From the NCBI GenBank assembly GCA_963845735.1, contig CAWJTR010000001.1:124001-188000 (forward strand): DNA of 64,000 nucleotides, read 5' to 3'. A model generated the notes under the pieces. That model was given only the letters and a program-made list of their open reading frames with translations, searched no databases and was not told where the DNA came from. The translations under genes were made by a program, and so were the position numbers. Below, one piece after another: positions 40,816-49,542 of the stretch (positions are counted from its first letter, which is position 1; each line of letters opens with the position of its first letter). The stretch comes from AP-15 sp963845735 (GTDB taxonomy: Bacteria > Pseudomonadota > Alphaproteobacteria > ATCC43930 > CGMCC-115725).

Positions 40816-41666
40816 ACCGCGGTCTCCGGCGTCGGGATATAGGGCATCCCACCGAAATGGATGGCATTGTTAAAGACGTTGGTGCAGGTCGCGATGGACC
40901 GGTCGCAACCAGGCAACAGCTGGAACTGATCACCGACCATCGGAGGCGAAAGGAAGGCGAGCTTGACCGAGACGTTCCCGCTGCTCATTCCGGCAACGGT
41001 CCTGCTGTCGCCCGCATTCGCACCGGTTAGGCCAAAAATCGTGCCCTGGACGTAGAGCCCGGCCGGAGTCGGGTTGACCGTGCTGAGGATTTGGGTTGCC
41101 GTGGAGCCGGAAAGGCACGCAAAACTTGCTTGTAGCGTCGCGCGGTTGAACTGGCACATCGGGTCACCGAAGACATGCGTGCAGGAGGCCTGCCACAGTC
41201 GCCTCGGCATCTGAATATTCAACAGTTCCAAATGTGAACGGCATTTCATGTCGATCCCGGTACGGCTACAATCGATGTCGGAGATGCGGCCGGCGAACAG
41301 TATCACCGTCCCAGGACTAGTGTCTCCATAGCTCGGCATGAATGCGCGCTCGATCTGCAATAGCGCGCCGTCGAGTTGTCCTTGCCATGCTGCTTCCAAC
41401 CACGGGGTTCCGCCAATCAGGTCGGTCTCCTCGGGGTAGACCTTGATATCGAGTTCATCGACCTGCGTGCCGATTACGGTGCTGGTCTTCGAGCGCTCGA
41501 ATTTGGGACCGACGGCAAAACTGAATCCATTGGCGACAATTGCCGTCGGTGCCGCAGAATAGCGCAGTAAGTTGCCGCCGACCAAGGTAAAGGTATATAA
41601 ATCGGCCATGACAAACTGCGTTCTCGAATTCAGTAGCGCAATCAGTTCCGGGGAGGCCGCCTTCAT
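40812..41666 (-). CDS. DUF2163 family tail hub protein (GTA ORFg13-like)
   Basis: 284 residues. ATG 41666 is preferred because it overlaps the DUF2460 stop in ATGA style; an ATG 13 codons earlier is open too. N-terminal SPELIALLNSRTQFVMADLYTF and FERSKTSTVIGTQVDELDI are typical of DUF2163. The C-terminal part carries the cysteine pattern of the BR0599-type hub domain (ASCTHVFGDPMCQFN, GCDRSIATCTNVFNN), where Cys residues bind Fe-S in RcGTA. Confidence 0.92.
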   Translation of the reverse strand: MKAASPELIALLNSRTQFVMADLYTFTLVGGNLLRYSAAPTAIVANGFSFAVGPKFERSKTSTVIGTQVDELDIKVYPEETDLIGGTPWLEAAWQGQLDGALLQIERAFMPSYGDTSPGTVILFAGRISDIDCSRTGIDMKCRSHLELLNIQMPRRLWQASCTHVFGDPMCQFNRATLQASFACLSGSTATQILSTVNPTPAGLYVQGTIFGLTGANAGDSRTVAGMSSGNVSVKLAFLSPPMVGDQFQLLPGCDRSIATCTNVFNNAIHFGGMPYIPTPETAV

Positions 41667-42283
41667 GTCCGCACCGAGATAAACGTTAGCTTCTTGAGTT
41701 GCCATAATCGATACATGAAATTCTCGAAATTATAGCTGTCGTCAACAAAGCGGCAGCGAAACCAATAGGAAAAGTCCGCAGTGATCACCAGACCCGTTCC
41801 GGGCGGTGTCGAAAAGGTCAGCAATCCAGTACTTGGATCGATGCTGTAGCCGGATGGGCTTTGCGTTATCCCATCAAAGTAAACAGCGGTGATCAGGTTG
41901 GGTGCGACGATCGGTTCGGCAAAGCCGCCGTCGAGCAACGCCGTACCCATTGTGCGCTGCAGCTGAAAGGCAGCCAAACTCGAGTTTCCTGTGCCGAGAT
42001 ACTGACCAATTACCTGGTAATCGCTGGGGTCTTGGAACAGAAACGTGCCATAGGCACCCTGGCAGGCCAGGTAGAATCCCATAAGCGTTCGCAATTCGTC
42101 GAACCCCGCGGCCGGGTTGTCGCGCAAGAATGCAAAGACTAGCGTGAACTGCCACAAGGGATACGGATAGTCGAGCGCCCGTAACTCGCGGCCAGAGACG
42201 GCACGTTGGATACGGGTCTGAAAAGTCGGCGCCTTGGTCACGCTCCAGGCGAGCCCGGGCAGGGCCGGGAAAATCAGTGCCAT
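41663..42283 (-). CDS. DUF2460 distal tail protein (GTA ORFg12-like)
   Basis: 206 residues: FPALPGLAWSVTKAPTFQTRIQ at the start, YPLWQFTLVFAFLRDN, YGTFLFQDPSDY and a final FRCRFVDDSYNFENFMYRLW. This is the DUF2460 family that forms the ring between tail tube and hub. Start ATG shares a base with the tape-measure TGA, so translation is coupled. Confidence 0.93.
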   Translation of the reverse strand: MALIFPALPGLAWSVTKAPTFQTRIQRAVSGRELRALDYPYPLWQFTLVFAFLRDNPAAGFDELRTLMGFYLACQGAYGTFLFQDPSDYQVIGQYLGTGNSSLAAFQLQRTMGTALLDGGFAEPIVAPNLITAVYFDGITQSPSGYSIDPSTGLLTFSTPPGTGLVITADFSYWFRCRFVDDSYNFENFMYRLWQLKKLTFISVRT

Positions 42284-43809
42284 CAGGCGCTCCGCAGCGC
42301 CGCGCCATTGCGCATCGCCCGGTTGATCGCGGCGACCAGGACATTGCCATTCGACTGAAAGAATTTTGCGACAGACTGGCTGTCGATGGCCGAAACATTG
42401 AACATGACGTTCGCTCCGCCGCCAGACGCGCCGGCACCGCCTCCGCCCCCGGCGATCATCGATTGTAGCCCTTGGCTAATATTCGCCGGCAGCACCATTT
42501 CATTGGCGTGCAGCATAGCCAACGAGGTTGAGGGCACCATCCAACCGCCCTGCGCCGACGGTACGATGCCGCCATGCTCGAAACCGAACAGTGAGCCGAT
42601 GCCTTTGAACAGGCTGCCGAAGATCCCGCCACCAGACACCAGGCTGCCGAGCCCGAGAGTACCTAGGAGACCCCCGGAACCGAATAGACCAGCGAAAATC
42701 CCACCACCCACGACATCTTCACCGGTGCCGGTGATGCCGCCCCAAAAATCCTGATCGCCGCTACTCCCACCGCTACCTGCTAGGCTCAAGCCGAGCAGTT
42801 TGCCGATCTCGCCGAAGACGCTCTTGACCGCCGAGTTGACGAATTCGGCGACGATCGACTGCGCGAGATTTGACAACGCCTTTTGTACTGTCGTCGTCCC
42901 CAAGATGATTCCGGTGACCGATGTGTCCACCGCACGCTGGATCGGCTGTAACAGGCTGTCCCACTGTTTTTCGCTGTTCTGAACAGCCTGAGCGTCTAGC
43001 TTGTCCTTGTCCGTCAGATACTTCTCGTAAGCAAGCTCTTCTTGACTGGTTAGCTTTTCGCGGGTGCGGACATCGTCTCCGGCCGCCGCCAACTTCTTTT
43101 CGTAATAATCCTGCTCAAGCGCCCATTCGGTGTCGAGCAGATCCTTGAGCCGAGCTAGCTCCTCGCTTGCCGAAATTCTACCAAGCTCTGCCTCTTCCTG
43201 AATCGCCGCCTTTCTACGCGCATAAGCGGCGTCGGTGACCTTTTCATTAGCATCGAGTGAGGTAAGCATGTCGCGTTCATTTTGAACTGCGAGCTGCTTT
43301 TCGAGTTGGTAGATATTATTTTCGACCGCTAGCTGCTCCTTTGAGCCCGCCTGAGTTAACGCGAGCTTGTCCTGCCAGAAAGCCAGTTCTTCGGCTTTCG
43401 AATCAGCAAAAAAGGCCTGTTCGTCGCCGAGTTGGCTTTGCAATTCGGCGCGCCATTCCTGCACGCGATTTTGGGCACCGCCAGACTGGCTAGTCCCGCC
43501 CGCCTCTATGACGGAGCTTCCCCCGCCCTGGCCATGAGAAGAGGCGGCGGCTGCAATCGAACCCACCCCGCTGGCGGCCGAGGCGGAGAGATTTGCCGCT
43601 TTGGCCTGCAGCGCGCCAATCGTCGATCCGATCTGCGCCGCAGCGGCAGTGATATACGATTGCGCTTGCTGAGCAGCTGTACCGAGACCGGTTAACTGAG
43701 CCTTCATCGCCTCAGTGGCCGATTCTACCGAATTCGCCGCGGTCTGCATCCCGGATTGCAGATCCTCGGTGCGGGCGGTAATGGCGACGCTGGTTTCAAT
43801 ATCAGCCAC
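42283..43809 (-). CDS. Phage tail tape measure protein
   Basis: 508 residues from GTG 43809. The N-terminal third is Ala/Ser-rich and helical, the middle a long charged coiled coil (about 120-290, for example DYYEKKLAAAGDDVRTREKL). The end has glycine-rich hydrophobic segments (GGGIFAGLFGSGGLLGTLGLG) and FEHGGIVPSAQGGWMVPS, common in tape measures near the tail tip. Tape length sets tail length, so a short-to-medium tail is expected; RcGTA's homologue is only about 220 residues. Confidence 0.88.
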   Translation of the reverse strand: MADIETSVAITARTEDLQSGMQTAANSVESATEAMKAQLTGLGTAAQQAQSYITAAAAQIGSTIGALQAKAANLSASAASGVGSIAAAASSHGQGGGSSVIEAGGTSQSGGAQNRVQEWRAELQSQLGDEQAFFADSKAEELAFWQDKLALTQAGSKEQLAVENNIYQLEKQLAVQNERDMLTSLDANEKVTDAAYARRKAAIQEEAELGRISASEELARLKDLLDTEWALEQDYYEKKLAAAGDDVRTREKLTSQEELAYEKYLTDKDKLDAQAVQNSEKQWDSLLQPIQRAVDTSVTGIILGTTTVQKALSNLAQSIVAEFVNSAVKSVFGEIGKLLGLSLAGSGGSSGDQDFWGGITGTGEDVVGGGIFAGLFGSGGLLGTLGLGSLVSGGGIFGSLFKGIGSLFGFEHGGIVPSAQGGWMVPSTSLAMLHANEMVLPANISQGLQSMIAGGGGGAGASGGGANVMFNVSAIDSQSVAKFFQSNGNVLVAAINRAMRNGAALRSA

Positions 43810-43873
43810 GACAGCCTCTCACTCGAAAAGGAGCACCAAGCAACCCTATCGGTCGGCGGCGCACTCGTACGCC

Positions 43874-44158
43874 TCACTTCGCCCAGGCATCTGTCGGTGG
43901 CGTGACGCTGCGCTTCAGCTCGGCGAAATCGAGCACGACAGGGGCGAGTCCTAAATGTACATCCCCTCCCGCGAAGCCCGACCCGAGTTCCGCAAGGACG
44001 CCGCCGATGTCCAAATTCTCCCCCTTCGCTGGGGGTGCGGGTACGAGGGATTCAAACCGGGTCCGCTTGCCGACGCCAAGATAGGCGGCTACCATCAAGT
44101 GCAGCGGCGGATGATTGATCCAATATCGGGTCAACTCCTCGACATCGAGGAGGGTCAT
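43874..44158 (-). CDS. Tail assembly chaperone, downstream (GT-like) part
   Basis: From ATG 44158 the frame encodes 94 residues starting MTLLDVEELTRYWINHPPLH. Upstream of this ATG the same frame stays open for at least 50 codons inside the end of the 44167-44586 gene and reads GHIYGLLATTCGYSYPVIDA, which looks like family sequence. The real product is therefore probably longer, made as a fusion by a -1 frame change. The C-terminus (VHLGLAPVVLDFAELKRSV) ends just before the tape measure. Confidence 0.75.
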   Translation of the reverse strand: MTLLDVEELTRYWINHPPLHLMVAAYLGVGKRTRFESLVPAPPAKGENLDIGGVLAELGSGFAGGDVHLGLAPVVLDFAELKRSVTPPTDAWAK

Positions 44159-44166
44159 TGCATCGA

Positions 44167-44586
44167 TTACGGGATAGCTGTAGCCGCAGGTGGTGGCGAG
44201 GAGACCGTAGATATGCCCCCAGCCGCCGTTGGGCTCAATCCCGACGCTAGCATGCCGGCCCCCGGATCCGGCCCGGGGGCCGGCGCTTCCCCCGGCGATC
44301 GCTCCCGCGGCCTCAGACCGGAGCCGGTTAGAACTGCATTAAGCACCGCGCCCGCGTTGCCCAGATCGAGTAGGTCTTCGACAATTTCTACCGAGATATC
44401 AGGATAATTGCGCTGCAGCGCTGCAGCCACGATCTCGACCAGAATCCCGATCTGCTTCTCGCCCATTTGCGAACCGACTTCGGTGAGCTGCCGAACCTTG
44501 GGCATGAGTTGGCGGAGTTGGCCCAGTGTTAATGGGGGAACAGTCCACTGCTGGCCGCCCATTGCGACCATTATGCCGGGGATCAC
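44167..44586 (-). CDS. Tail assembly chaperone, upstream (G-like) part
   Basis: Starts at GTG 44586 behind GGGAGAAGAGA. The 139 residues have a helical N-terminal part (QQWTVPPLTLGQLRQLMPKV, then VEIVAAALQRNYPDISVE) and a Pro/Ala/Gly-rich tail after about residue 95, which reads like out-of-frame sequence. Position between tail tube and tape measure is that of the lambda G gene. The following chaperone part lies in the -1 frame. Confidence 0.78.
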   Translation of the reverse strand: MIPGIMVAMGGQQWTVPPLTLGQLRQLMPKVRQLTEVGSQMGEKQIGILVEIVAAALQRNYPDISVEIVEDLLDLGNAGAVLNAVLTGSGLRPRERSPGEAPAPGPDPGAGMLASGLSPTAAGGISTVSSPPPAATAIP

Positions 44587-44632
44587 TCTCTTCTCCCGTC
44601 CGTTCCGAGGCCGCACGATCTGAGTGCGGGCA

Positions 44633-45379
44633 TCATTCGACGGTGCTGAGGTAGCCGATCGTGCCCGACGCGTCGGCAAAAGCCATAAAATCCAGTTCGC
44701 TAATGGACCAATCATCGATCTTGGTCGGCATCGATAGCTTATTGGCAGTGCAGGCATTGAGCCGCAACGCCAAACCTTCGCCGGAATAGGTCGTGTAGAA
44801 CGTCGCCTTGAAAGTCGGCGTTGTGCCCATCAACTGGTTGGTCAACGTAAGCTTATTGCCGCTAGTCGTAACATTGTAGGTGTAGGAGATCAACAGCGCC
44901 ACATTCGCGTCGGCCGCCGCGAACGTGTAGACCCCAGTAGCGAAATTGACCGAATACTGCCCAGCAGCGGAGGGCGTTGTCACCCGGTTGAAGCGCTTGC
45001 CGGTCCCGGCATAGACAACGCCGAGGTCATCGTTGTAGGTCGCCGCGTTGGCAACGGTCGCCGTGTAGGGCGTGACCGCCGGAACTGTGGCCGCCTCGAG
45101 CTGCGACACGGCGAATTGGCCGGTTGCCACTGGGGTCCCGAAAAAGATGTCCGAATAGAGCAGACCGAGGATCTGGGCGAACTTGGCCTTTCCGCTGATC
45201 TTGCCTTGGCCGCGGGCGATAGCCACTGGAAATTGGAGCTGGCCATACAACTCCTTGTCGGTCCAGTCGAAATCGATCTGGATGTCCTGGAGCACGCCGA
45301 ACTGACGCGGGCCGATCCCCGAGCCGATTACGTCGGTGCGTTCGCCCCATACCGCACCCGAACCGAAGCTGAGTTGCAT
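44633..45379 (-). CDS. Major tail (tube) protein
   Basis: 248 residues, beta-rich: ERTDVIGSGIGPRQFGVLQDI, IDFDWTDKELYGQLQFPVAIA, KISGKAKFAQILGLLYSDIFFG. A threonine/alanine-rich inserted domain (about 95-160) with alternating strands looks Ig-like. The end, IDDWSISELDFMAFADASG, is tube-protein-like. Its position between tail terminator and chaperones supports the call. It appears intact. Confidence 0.8.
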   Translation of the reverse strand: MQLSFGSGAVWGERTDVIGSGIGPRQFGVLQDIQIDFDWTDKELYGQLQFPVAIARGQGKISGKAKFAQILGLLYSDIFFGTPVATGQFAVSQLEAATVPAVTPYTATVANAATYNDDLGVVYAGTGKRFNRVTTPSAAGQYSVNFATGVYTFAAADANVALLISYTYNVTTSGNKLTLTNQLMGTTPTFKATFYTTYSGEGLALRLNACTANKLSMPTKIDDWSISELDFMAFADASGTIGYLSTVE

Positions 45380-45380
45380 G

Positions 45381-45653
45381 TCATATACTCCCCTGCAAAT
45401 CTTGGGCCCCGGCCTTCGCCTGGGGCAGGCTCAGAGCTCCAACCAGCAACCGCTTTAGGCTCTCCTTCGCGGCGTGGGCAACGTTCCAGGACGCGGTGTC
45501 GCAAGCGACGGCGGAGCCTGGGAAGTGATCTTCCCACCACCGCTCGATCATCTGGTGGAGTGGATTGTCGGGCATGTCTATCGCCCCGTCGATCTCGTCC
45601 ATCGTACTCTCCGATAATTCGGTCTGTCGGTTGACGATCTGCGTCAAACGCAT
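45381..45653 (-). CDS. Small phage protein of unknown function
   Basis: 90 residues from ATG 45653, which overlaps the end of the tail-terminator gene by 10 bases; the longer open frame upstream is antisense noise. It has an acidic N-terminal half (ESTMDEIDGAIDMPDN), HQMIERWWEDHFPGS and an Ala-rich helix. It is not part of the standard GTA set. It is probably translated with its neighbours. I do not recognise it. Confidence 0.6.
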   Translation of the reverse strand: MRLTQIVNRQTELSESTMDEIDGAIDMPDNPLHQMIERWWEDHFPGSAVACDTASWNVAHAAKESLKRLLVGALSLPQAKAGAQDLQGSI

Positions 45654-46078
45654 AGGATCTCGACCGGAACGATCGCAATTGCCTGGTCGCCGAGAATGCC
45701 CTCGTCGGTCTCGATCTTCCCGGCGATATAGGCGTGTTGGACCAACAGAGGCAGCCCGAGATTCTGGATCCCAGTCGCAGGCGATGGCGCCAACGCCCGT
45801 TCGAGCGCATCGAGCAATGGGTTCAAGACCGTTGCCGGCGCCGCGTAAGGATCGCTCGAATGGACGTAGATGTAGAAATCGGCGTAAAGCATCCACACGA
45901 TCGGTGCGCCCAATGCCTTGACTTGCGCCAAGCCGCCCTTTTCGCTCATGAACAATGCCGGCTGCTCGATCGGTGCCACATCGGTCCAATGCCGCAACCG
46001 GCGGTTAGCGCTAGCAAAGGTTGCCGCGGTCGAGCCAAGGGTCCACAGCGCCGCATAAATGACCTCGCGAATAATCAT
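45644..46078 (-). CDS. Tail terminator-like protein (GTA ORFg8 position)
   Basis: 144 residues: IIREVIYAALWTLGSTAATF, PALFMSEKGG, WMLYADFYIYVHSSD, LNPLLDALERALAP and IVPVEILCV. This alternating layout is typical of minor tail or tail-terminator proteins that cap the tube beneath the head. Start overlaps the preceding stop (ATGA). Confidence 0.75.
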   Translation of the reverse strand: MIIREVIYAALWTLGSTAATFASANRRLRHWTDVAPIEQPALFMSEKGGLAQVKALGAPIVWMLYADFYIYVHSSDPYAAPATVLNPLLDALERALAPSPATGIQNLGLPLLVQHAYIAGKIETDEGILGDQAIAIVPVEILCV

Positions 46079-46557
46079 GAGGTAAACGCTTCTCGCAGAG
46101 TGTCTTCTACGTCCGCGCTGATATTCGGTGCCATGTCGTCGAGCGCCGACTGAAGAAACGAGCGCGCGGGCAGGTCCACCTGGCGGCTATGCGCGCGCAC
46201 GCTGATCGTTTTGGCGGCGATCGGGCGGCCGAAAGCTTCCTTGATCTGGCGTAGGCTCGCCCTGACATTGACAGTGCCAAAGAACCCGTATTCCTGAGCC
46301 GCGGCGTAATCGAGATCGGTGAAGACCGTCGTGGTGATCGTCGTGGCGCTCTGATCGGTCTCGACGTCGATACTCGACCTCAGCGCTCCGCTGCGGACCT
46401 CCAGCACTTGGCCGCTGAGCTTGTCCTGCTGAACATGGCTCTGCAGATCGATCCCGAGCTTGGCAATTGCTCGCGCGAGCCCTGCATTGGCCGCGTCGGG
46501 CAGGGCACGCAGCCGATCGAGCGCCGGCCCGTCGCCGAGGAGTTCGGCCGAGATCAT
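46075..46557 (-). CDS. HK97 gp10-like neck/tail-completion protein
   Basis: 160 residues: ALPDAANAGLARAIAKLGIDLQ, RSGALRSSIDVE, YAAAQEYGFFGTVNV and ARSFLQSALDDMAPNI. The late HPAR-like PARSFL and the EYG motif are characteristic of the HK97 gp10/lambda gpZ group that sits at the neck. Start overlaps the adaptor stop (ATGA). Confidence 0.85.
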   Translation of the reverse strand: MISAELLGDGPALDRLRALPDAANAGLARAIAKLGIDLQSHVQQDKLSGQVLEVRSGALRSSIDVETDQSATTITTTVFTDLDYAAAQEYGFFGTVNVRASLRQIKEAFGRPIAAKTISVRAHSRQVDLPARSFLQSALDDMAPNISADVEDTLREAFTS

Positions 46558-47201
46558 AGGGCCGCCACAACGATCGCCGGGTCGGTATTGGTCGGCGCCA
46601 TAATCACCGAATAGTCGGTGATCGGCGTGACCAGGCGGTATTGCTGGAGTAAAGTCGCGATCGGTAGGCTCATGTCCTTCTGCGCGTAGGTTACCGTCTC
46701 GCCGGCTCCAACCGATTTCGAAATCTCGCCGATTCGCGTTCGCTCACGGTATCGCAGCGCGACCAGCTCAATGCAGGCCTGGGCGATATCGGGCGGAGTT
46801 GCCGCATAGCCTGCAGAGTAGGTGATGACGACATTCTGAACGCGGCGCGTGAAGTAATAGCCGCGGATTGCCAGTTGCGTCGGCGAGAACACGTAACCGG
46901 CGGTCAAGCCGGTACTAGGCAGGGGTGGCGGCGCCGGTGGGATTGCGATACCATCGATAGTTAGAGACTGTACCGCGCAGACCGGAAATCGCGCGAACTG
47001 CAGCCGTTGGCCACCGGTTCCATCCCTCACCTCAACGTAGTCGCACTGAGCGATCTGGCGGTTGAGCCAGGTTTGGATGTATTGACTTGCCGCAGTGATT
47101 AGCCGGCTCAGCAGCGCATCATCGGTTGGCGGAAACGCGCTCTGACTGGTCTGCAGCCACGTTTTGACGTCAGCAAGGGTCGTCAGATCACCGTATGCCA
47201 T
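46554..47201 (-). CDS. Head-tail connector (gp6-like adaptor)
   Basis: 215 residues: LTTLADVKTWLQTSQSAF, DALLSRLITAASQYIQTWLNR, an inserted beta region, VVITYSAGYAATPPDIAQACIELVALRYRER. This is the helical adaptor fold of phage gp6-like proteins (RcGTA ORFg6), which ring the portal. It is coupled to the upstream gene by TGATG. Confidence 0.88.
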   Translation of the reverse strand: MAYGDLTTLADVKTWLQTSQSAFPPTDDALLSRLITAASQYIQTWLNRQIAQCDYVEVRDGTGGQRLQFARFPVCAVQSLTIDGIAIPPAPPPLPSTGLTAGYVFSPTQLAIRGYYFTRRVQNVVITYSAGYAATPPDIAQACIELVALRYRERTRIGEISKSVGAGETVTYAQKDMSLPIATLLQQYRLVTPITDYSVIMAPTNTDPAIVVAAL

Positions 47202-47485
47202 CAGGCGCGCCCTCGGGGTTCGCCTTCACCCGGCTCCGAGGCCCATGGCAGCAGTGGGGCGTAGGCGTGTTCAAGCCTCGACACTTCCTCGTACATTCTA
47301 CTACAGGCCGAGCGCGCCTCGTCACCACCGACCGCGGCGATTAGCAGCGACATCAGGATCGTGCTGACAGCATCGAGCGCGGCTGGCCATCCGTAGGTCC
47401 GGGCCGCATCGTCAATTGATGGGTTGATCGCCTGGATCGCGCGCCGCATATTCGCGGCGTAAACCGGCTCGTTCATCTCGGACAC
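47201..47485 (-). CDS. Small helical phage protein
   Basis: 94 residues, mostly helical (YAANMRRAIQAINPSIDDAA, TYGWPAALDAVSTILMSLLIAAVGG). No match to a family I know. It lies between the capsid-side genes and the adaptor and is coupled to the adaptor gene by overlap. Possibly a head accessory. Confidence 0.6.
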   Translation of the reverse strand: MSEMNEPVYAANMRRAIQAINPSIDDAARTYGWPAALDAVSTILMSLLIAAVGGDEARSACSRMYEEVSRLEHAYAPLLPWASEPGEGEPRGRA

Positions 47486-47494
47486 CGTTCCCTC

Positions 47495-47962
47495 CTAGGG
47501 TGAAGCCGTCGAAGTTGTGTCCCCAACCGACGATCTTTGAGGCCCGATTGGCCATGCTCTCACTTCGCGTTCACCCGGGCGCAGACTCTGCGTCGCCGCC
47601 TGGATCCCGCGCACTAGGAGATCGCCGGCGGCTTGGCCGGGAACGAGCGCGTCGCTGTTCTGATCGCCTTGACGTTTGGATACACAACGGCTGCAACCGC
47701 CAGTGCTGTCGTGATGCAGACGCACCCACGAAGTCGGGTCTGCAGCCGAGGGGGTGCCATCGGGCAGCGGCGCAGGGACCGGGCCTCCCGGGACCTGAGC
47801 GACGGTCGTCTCCGCCACGGCGAACCCTCCTTTATTGACCAGAAAAAATGCGGCCTCGGCGGGAACGTGCACAAGACCGTCTCCGCCGACGCGATAGCGC
47901 CTAATGCCGTGGTTGGCCTCGTCCTGGCCAAACGCAGCACGCAGCGCTATCAGCTCGGGCAT
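47495..47962 (-). CDS. Small phage protein behind the capsid gene
   Basis: 155 residues; residues 1-80 look folded (YRVGGDGLVHVPAEAAFFLV, KGGFAVAET). The rest is Pro/Ser/Gln-rich with CSRC, so a frame break in the second half cannot be excluded. Short proteins with a 'G-hydrophobic-VP' core in this place often bind the capsid. Function not assigned. Confidence 0.55.
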   Translation of the reverse strand: MPELIALRAAFGQDEANHGIRRYRVGGDGLVHVPAEAAFFLVNKGGFAVAETTVAQVPGGPVPAPLPDGTPSAADPTSWVRLHHDSTGGCSRCVSKRQGDQNSDALVPGQAAGDLLVRGIQAATQSLRPGEREVRAWPIGPQRSSVGDTTSTASP

Positions 47963-47967
47963 CAGGC

Positions 47968-49467
47968 TCAGCCGTTAGCGATGTTGGTAATCACGCCCAT
48001 TGCGAACGGTGCATAAACGGCTAGGACTTCTTCAGCGTAGACGCCGACTTGGCGCTGGCGGGTGATGATCGGCCAGTCGATCTGGTAGTAGTCCTGCCGG
48101 GTCTTGAGTTCGGCGACATTGGGGACCTCGTTCGACTGATACTGGATCGGCAGGTTTTCGGCCCAGCCGATAATCGTGCCTGGTGGAACCCGCGGATGGA
48201 TCTTGATCGGGATTCGCAAGCCGCCATAGATGGCGAAGGGATTGTAGTAGAACTGGACCACCCCGGACGCGGTCAGCTGGTATTCTCCCGCGCTGCCGTC
48301 GGCAGGCGTGTCATAGCGCAGCAGCGGCCCGGAATTGTTCGATAGCACCTTGGTGGTAATGTTCTTTAGCTCCTGGGCATTGACGTAAAGGACGGTCGGC
48401 GACAGTTCGAAATTGTTCCACATCATTTGGAACATCGTATCAATTTCATTAACCGAACCGCGGCCCGAGGATGTCAGGGTCGTACCAGTGCCGGCCGTTC
48501 CAGTCGGCATGGTATTGATATAGGCGTTCGACCCGTTCTTCAACGCGGTCGTCAGTAGCCCGTCGTAAGCGTAACCCGGATTGGCCGAATTATCGTTGGT
48601 GACCGCCGTCTGCGACTGGTTGCCGACGGCGAGCGGCGCCGAAACCGCCAGACTGTTGATCGTGGTGATCGCCTGCAAGGTCTCGGTCCCGGTCGAGGTC
48701 GAGAGGTACCAAGCGTAGGCCACTGCACCCTGGATCGCGGTGACGCTGATAAGCAGGGTTTGGCCGAGGGTCACCGCCTGGCTTGCTTCGGCGCTGATGT
48801 TGGAAGAGCCACCCGACAGGGTAAAGCTCTTGTTGTCGACACCGGTGATGTTCTTGGTGGTGGCGACACCGCCCGACACGCTCGAGTTCTGATAGCCTTC
48901 GAGGGTCAGGGCCACGACTTTGACGAAATAAGTCCCGGCCGGAAGCGTGGCGCCAGCGCCCGAAGCCGATAAGGTCGGGGTTAACGGCGTACCAAGCTGC
49001 AAGGAGGCATTGCCGGCGAGGATCGCCATCTCCTCCTTCAGCATCATCTTCTGCAACAGGCGGAAGGTCATGCGCGCCTGGATGTCTTCGAACTCGCGGC
49101 CGGCGGAGATCGCTTCGAAGGTCGCGGCGTCCTCCTCGCCGATGGTCACGAAGGTGGCTGACCGGCTCGCGGTCGAATACGACATCTGGCCCGAACGCTG
49201 GCCTTCCGGGACCCACCCCATGGCGTCGAAGCCTGAGCCGATGATCGCGTTGACCTGGCGCCAATTCGTCGCCGTGCCGGTGCCGCCGCCGACCCGGGGC
49301 ATGACGTTCCGGATCGGGGTGACGAAGGGATAGAGGTTCTTCGCCGGCGCCTGAAGATCATAGGCGACGAGGCCAGTCGCGGTCGAGATCGACTTGGCGA
49401 GCGCATCGTCCGGCGCCCCCAGAGCCCGCTTCAACAGCTCCAGCGATTCCTGAGTGATCGAATTCAT
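47968..49467 (-). CDS. Major capsid protein with an inserted Ig-like domain
   Basis: About 499 residues. ATG 49467 is chosen because GGGAGGAATTGTCG precedes it. The HK97-like core shows LYPFVTPIRNVMPRVGGGTGTATNWRQ, FEDIQARMTFRLLQKMMLKEEMAIL, and after the insert FQMMWNNFELSPTVLYVNAQELKN and GVVQFYYNPFAIYGG. Residues about 160-285 are a Thr/Ser/Gly-rich beta module (AGTYFVKVVALTLEGYQNSS, AYAWYLSTSTGTETLQAITT) of FN3/Ig type, probably exposed on the capsid. An intrinsic terminator lies just upstream. Confidence 0.88.
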   Translation of the reverse strand: MNSITQESLELLKRALGAPDDALAKSISTATGLVAYDLQAPAKNLYPFVTPIRNVMPRVGGGTGTATNWRQVNAIIGSGFDAMGWVPEGQRSGQMSYSTASRSATFVTIGEEDAATFEAISAGREFEDIQARMTFRLLQKMMLKEEMAILAGNASLQLGTPLTPTLSASGAGATLPAGTYFVKVVALTLEGYQNSSVSGGVATTKNITGVDNKSFTLSGGSSNISAEASQAVTLGQTLLISVTAIQGAVAYAWYLSTSTGTETLQAITTINSLAVSAPLAVGNQSQTAVTNDNSANPGYAYDGLLTTALKNGSNAYINTMPTGTAGTGTTLTSSGRGSVNEIDTMFQMMWNNFELSPTVLYVNAQELKNITTKVLSNNSGPLLRYDTPADGSAGEYQLTASGVVQFYYNPFAIYGGLRIPIKIHPRVPPGTIIGWAENLPIQYQSNEVPNVAELKTRQDYYQIDWPIITRQRQVGVYAEEVLAVYAPFAMGVITNIANG

Positions 49468-49491
49468 CGACAATTCCTCCCAATAGGGGGG

Positions 49492-49519
49492 CAAAGAAAA
49501 ACCCGCCAACAGGCGGGTT
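49492..49519 (-). terminator. Intrinsic terminator between protease and capsid genes
   Basis: On the minus strand AACCCGCC-TGTT-GGCGGGTT forms a perfect 8-bp stem followed by TTTCTTTG, giving a T-rich tail of five T, C and three T. It is located 25 bases upstream of the capsid ATG. It should end or dampen read-through from the protease gene, so the capsid gene would need its own promoter or antitermination. Confidence 0.72.
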
Positions 49520-49542
49520 CGGTTACGGCCGTAGGGCCGGAA

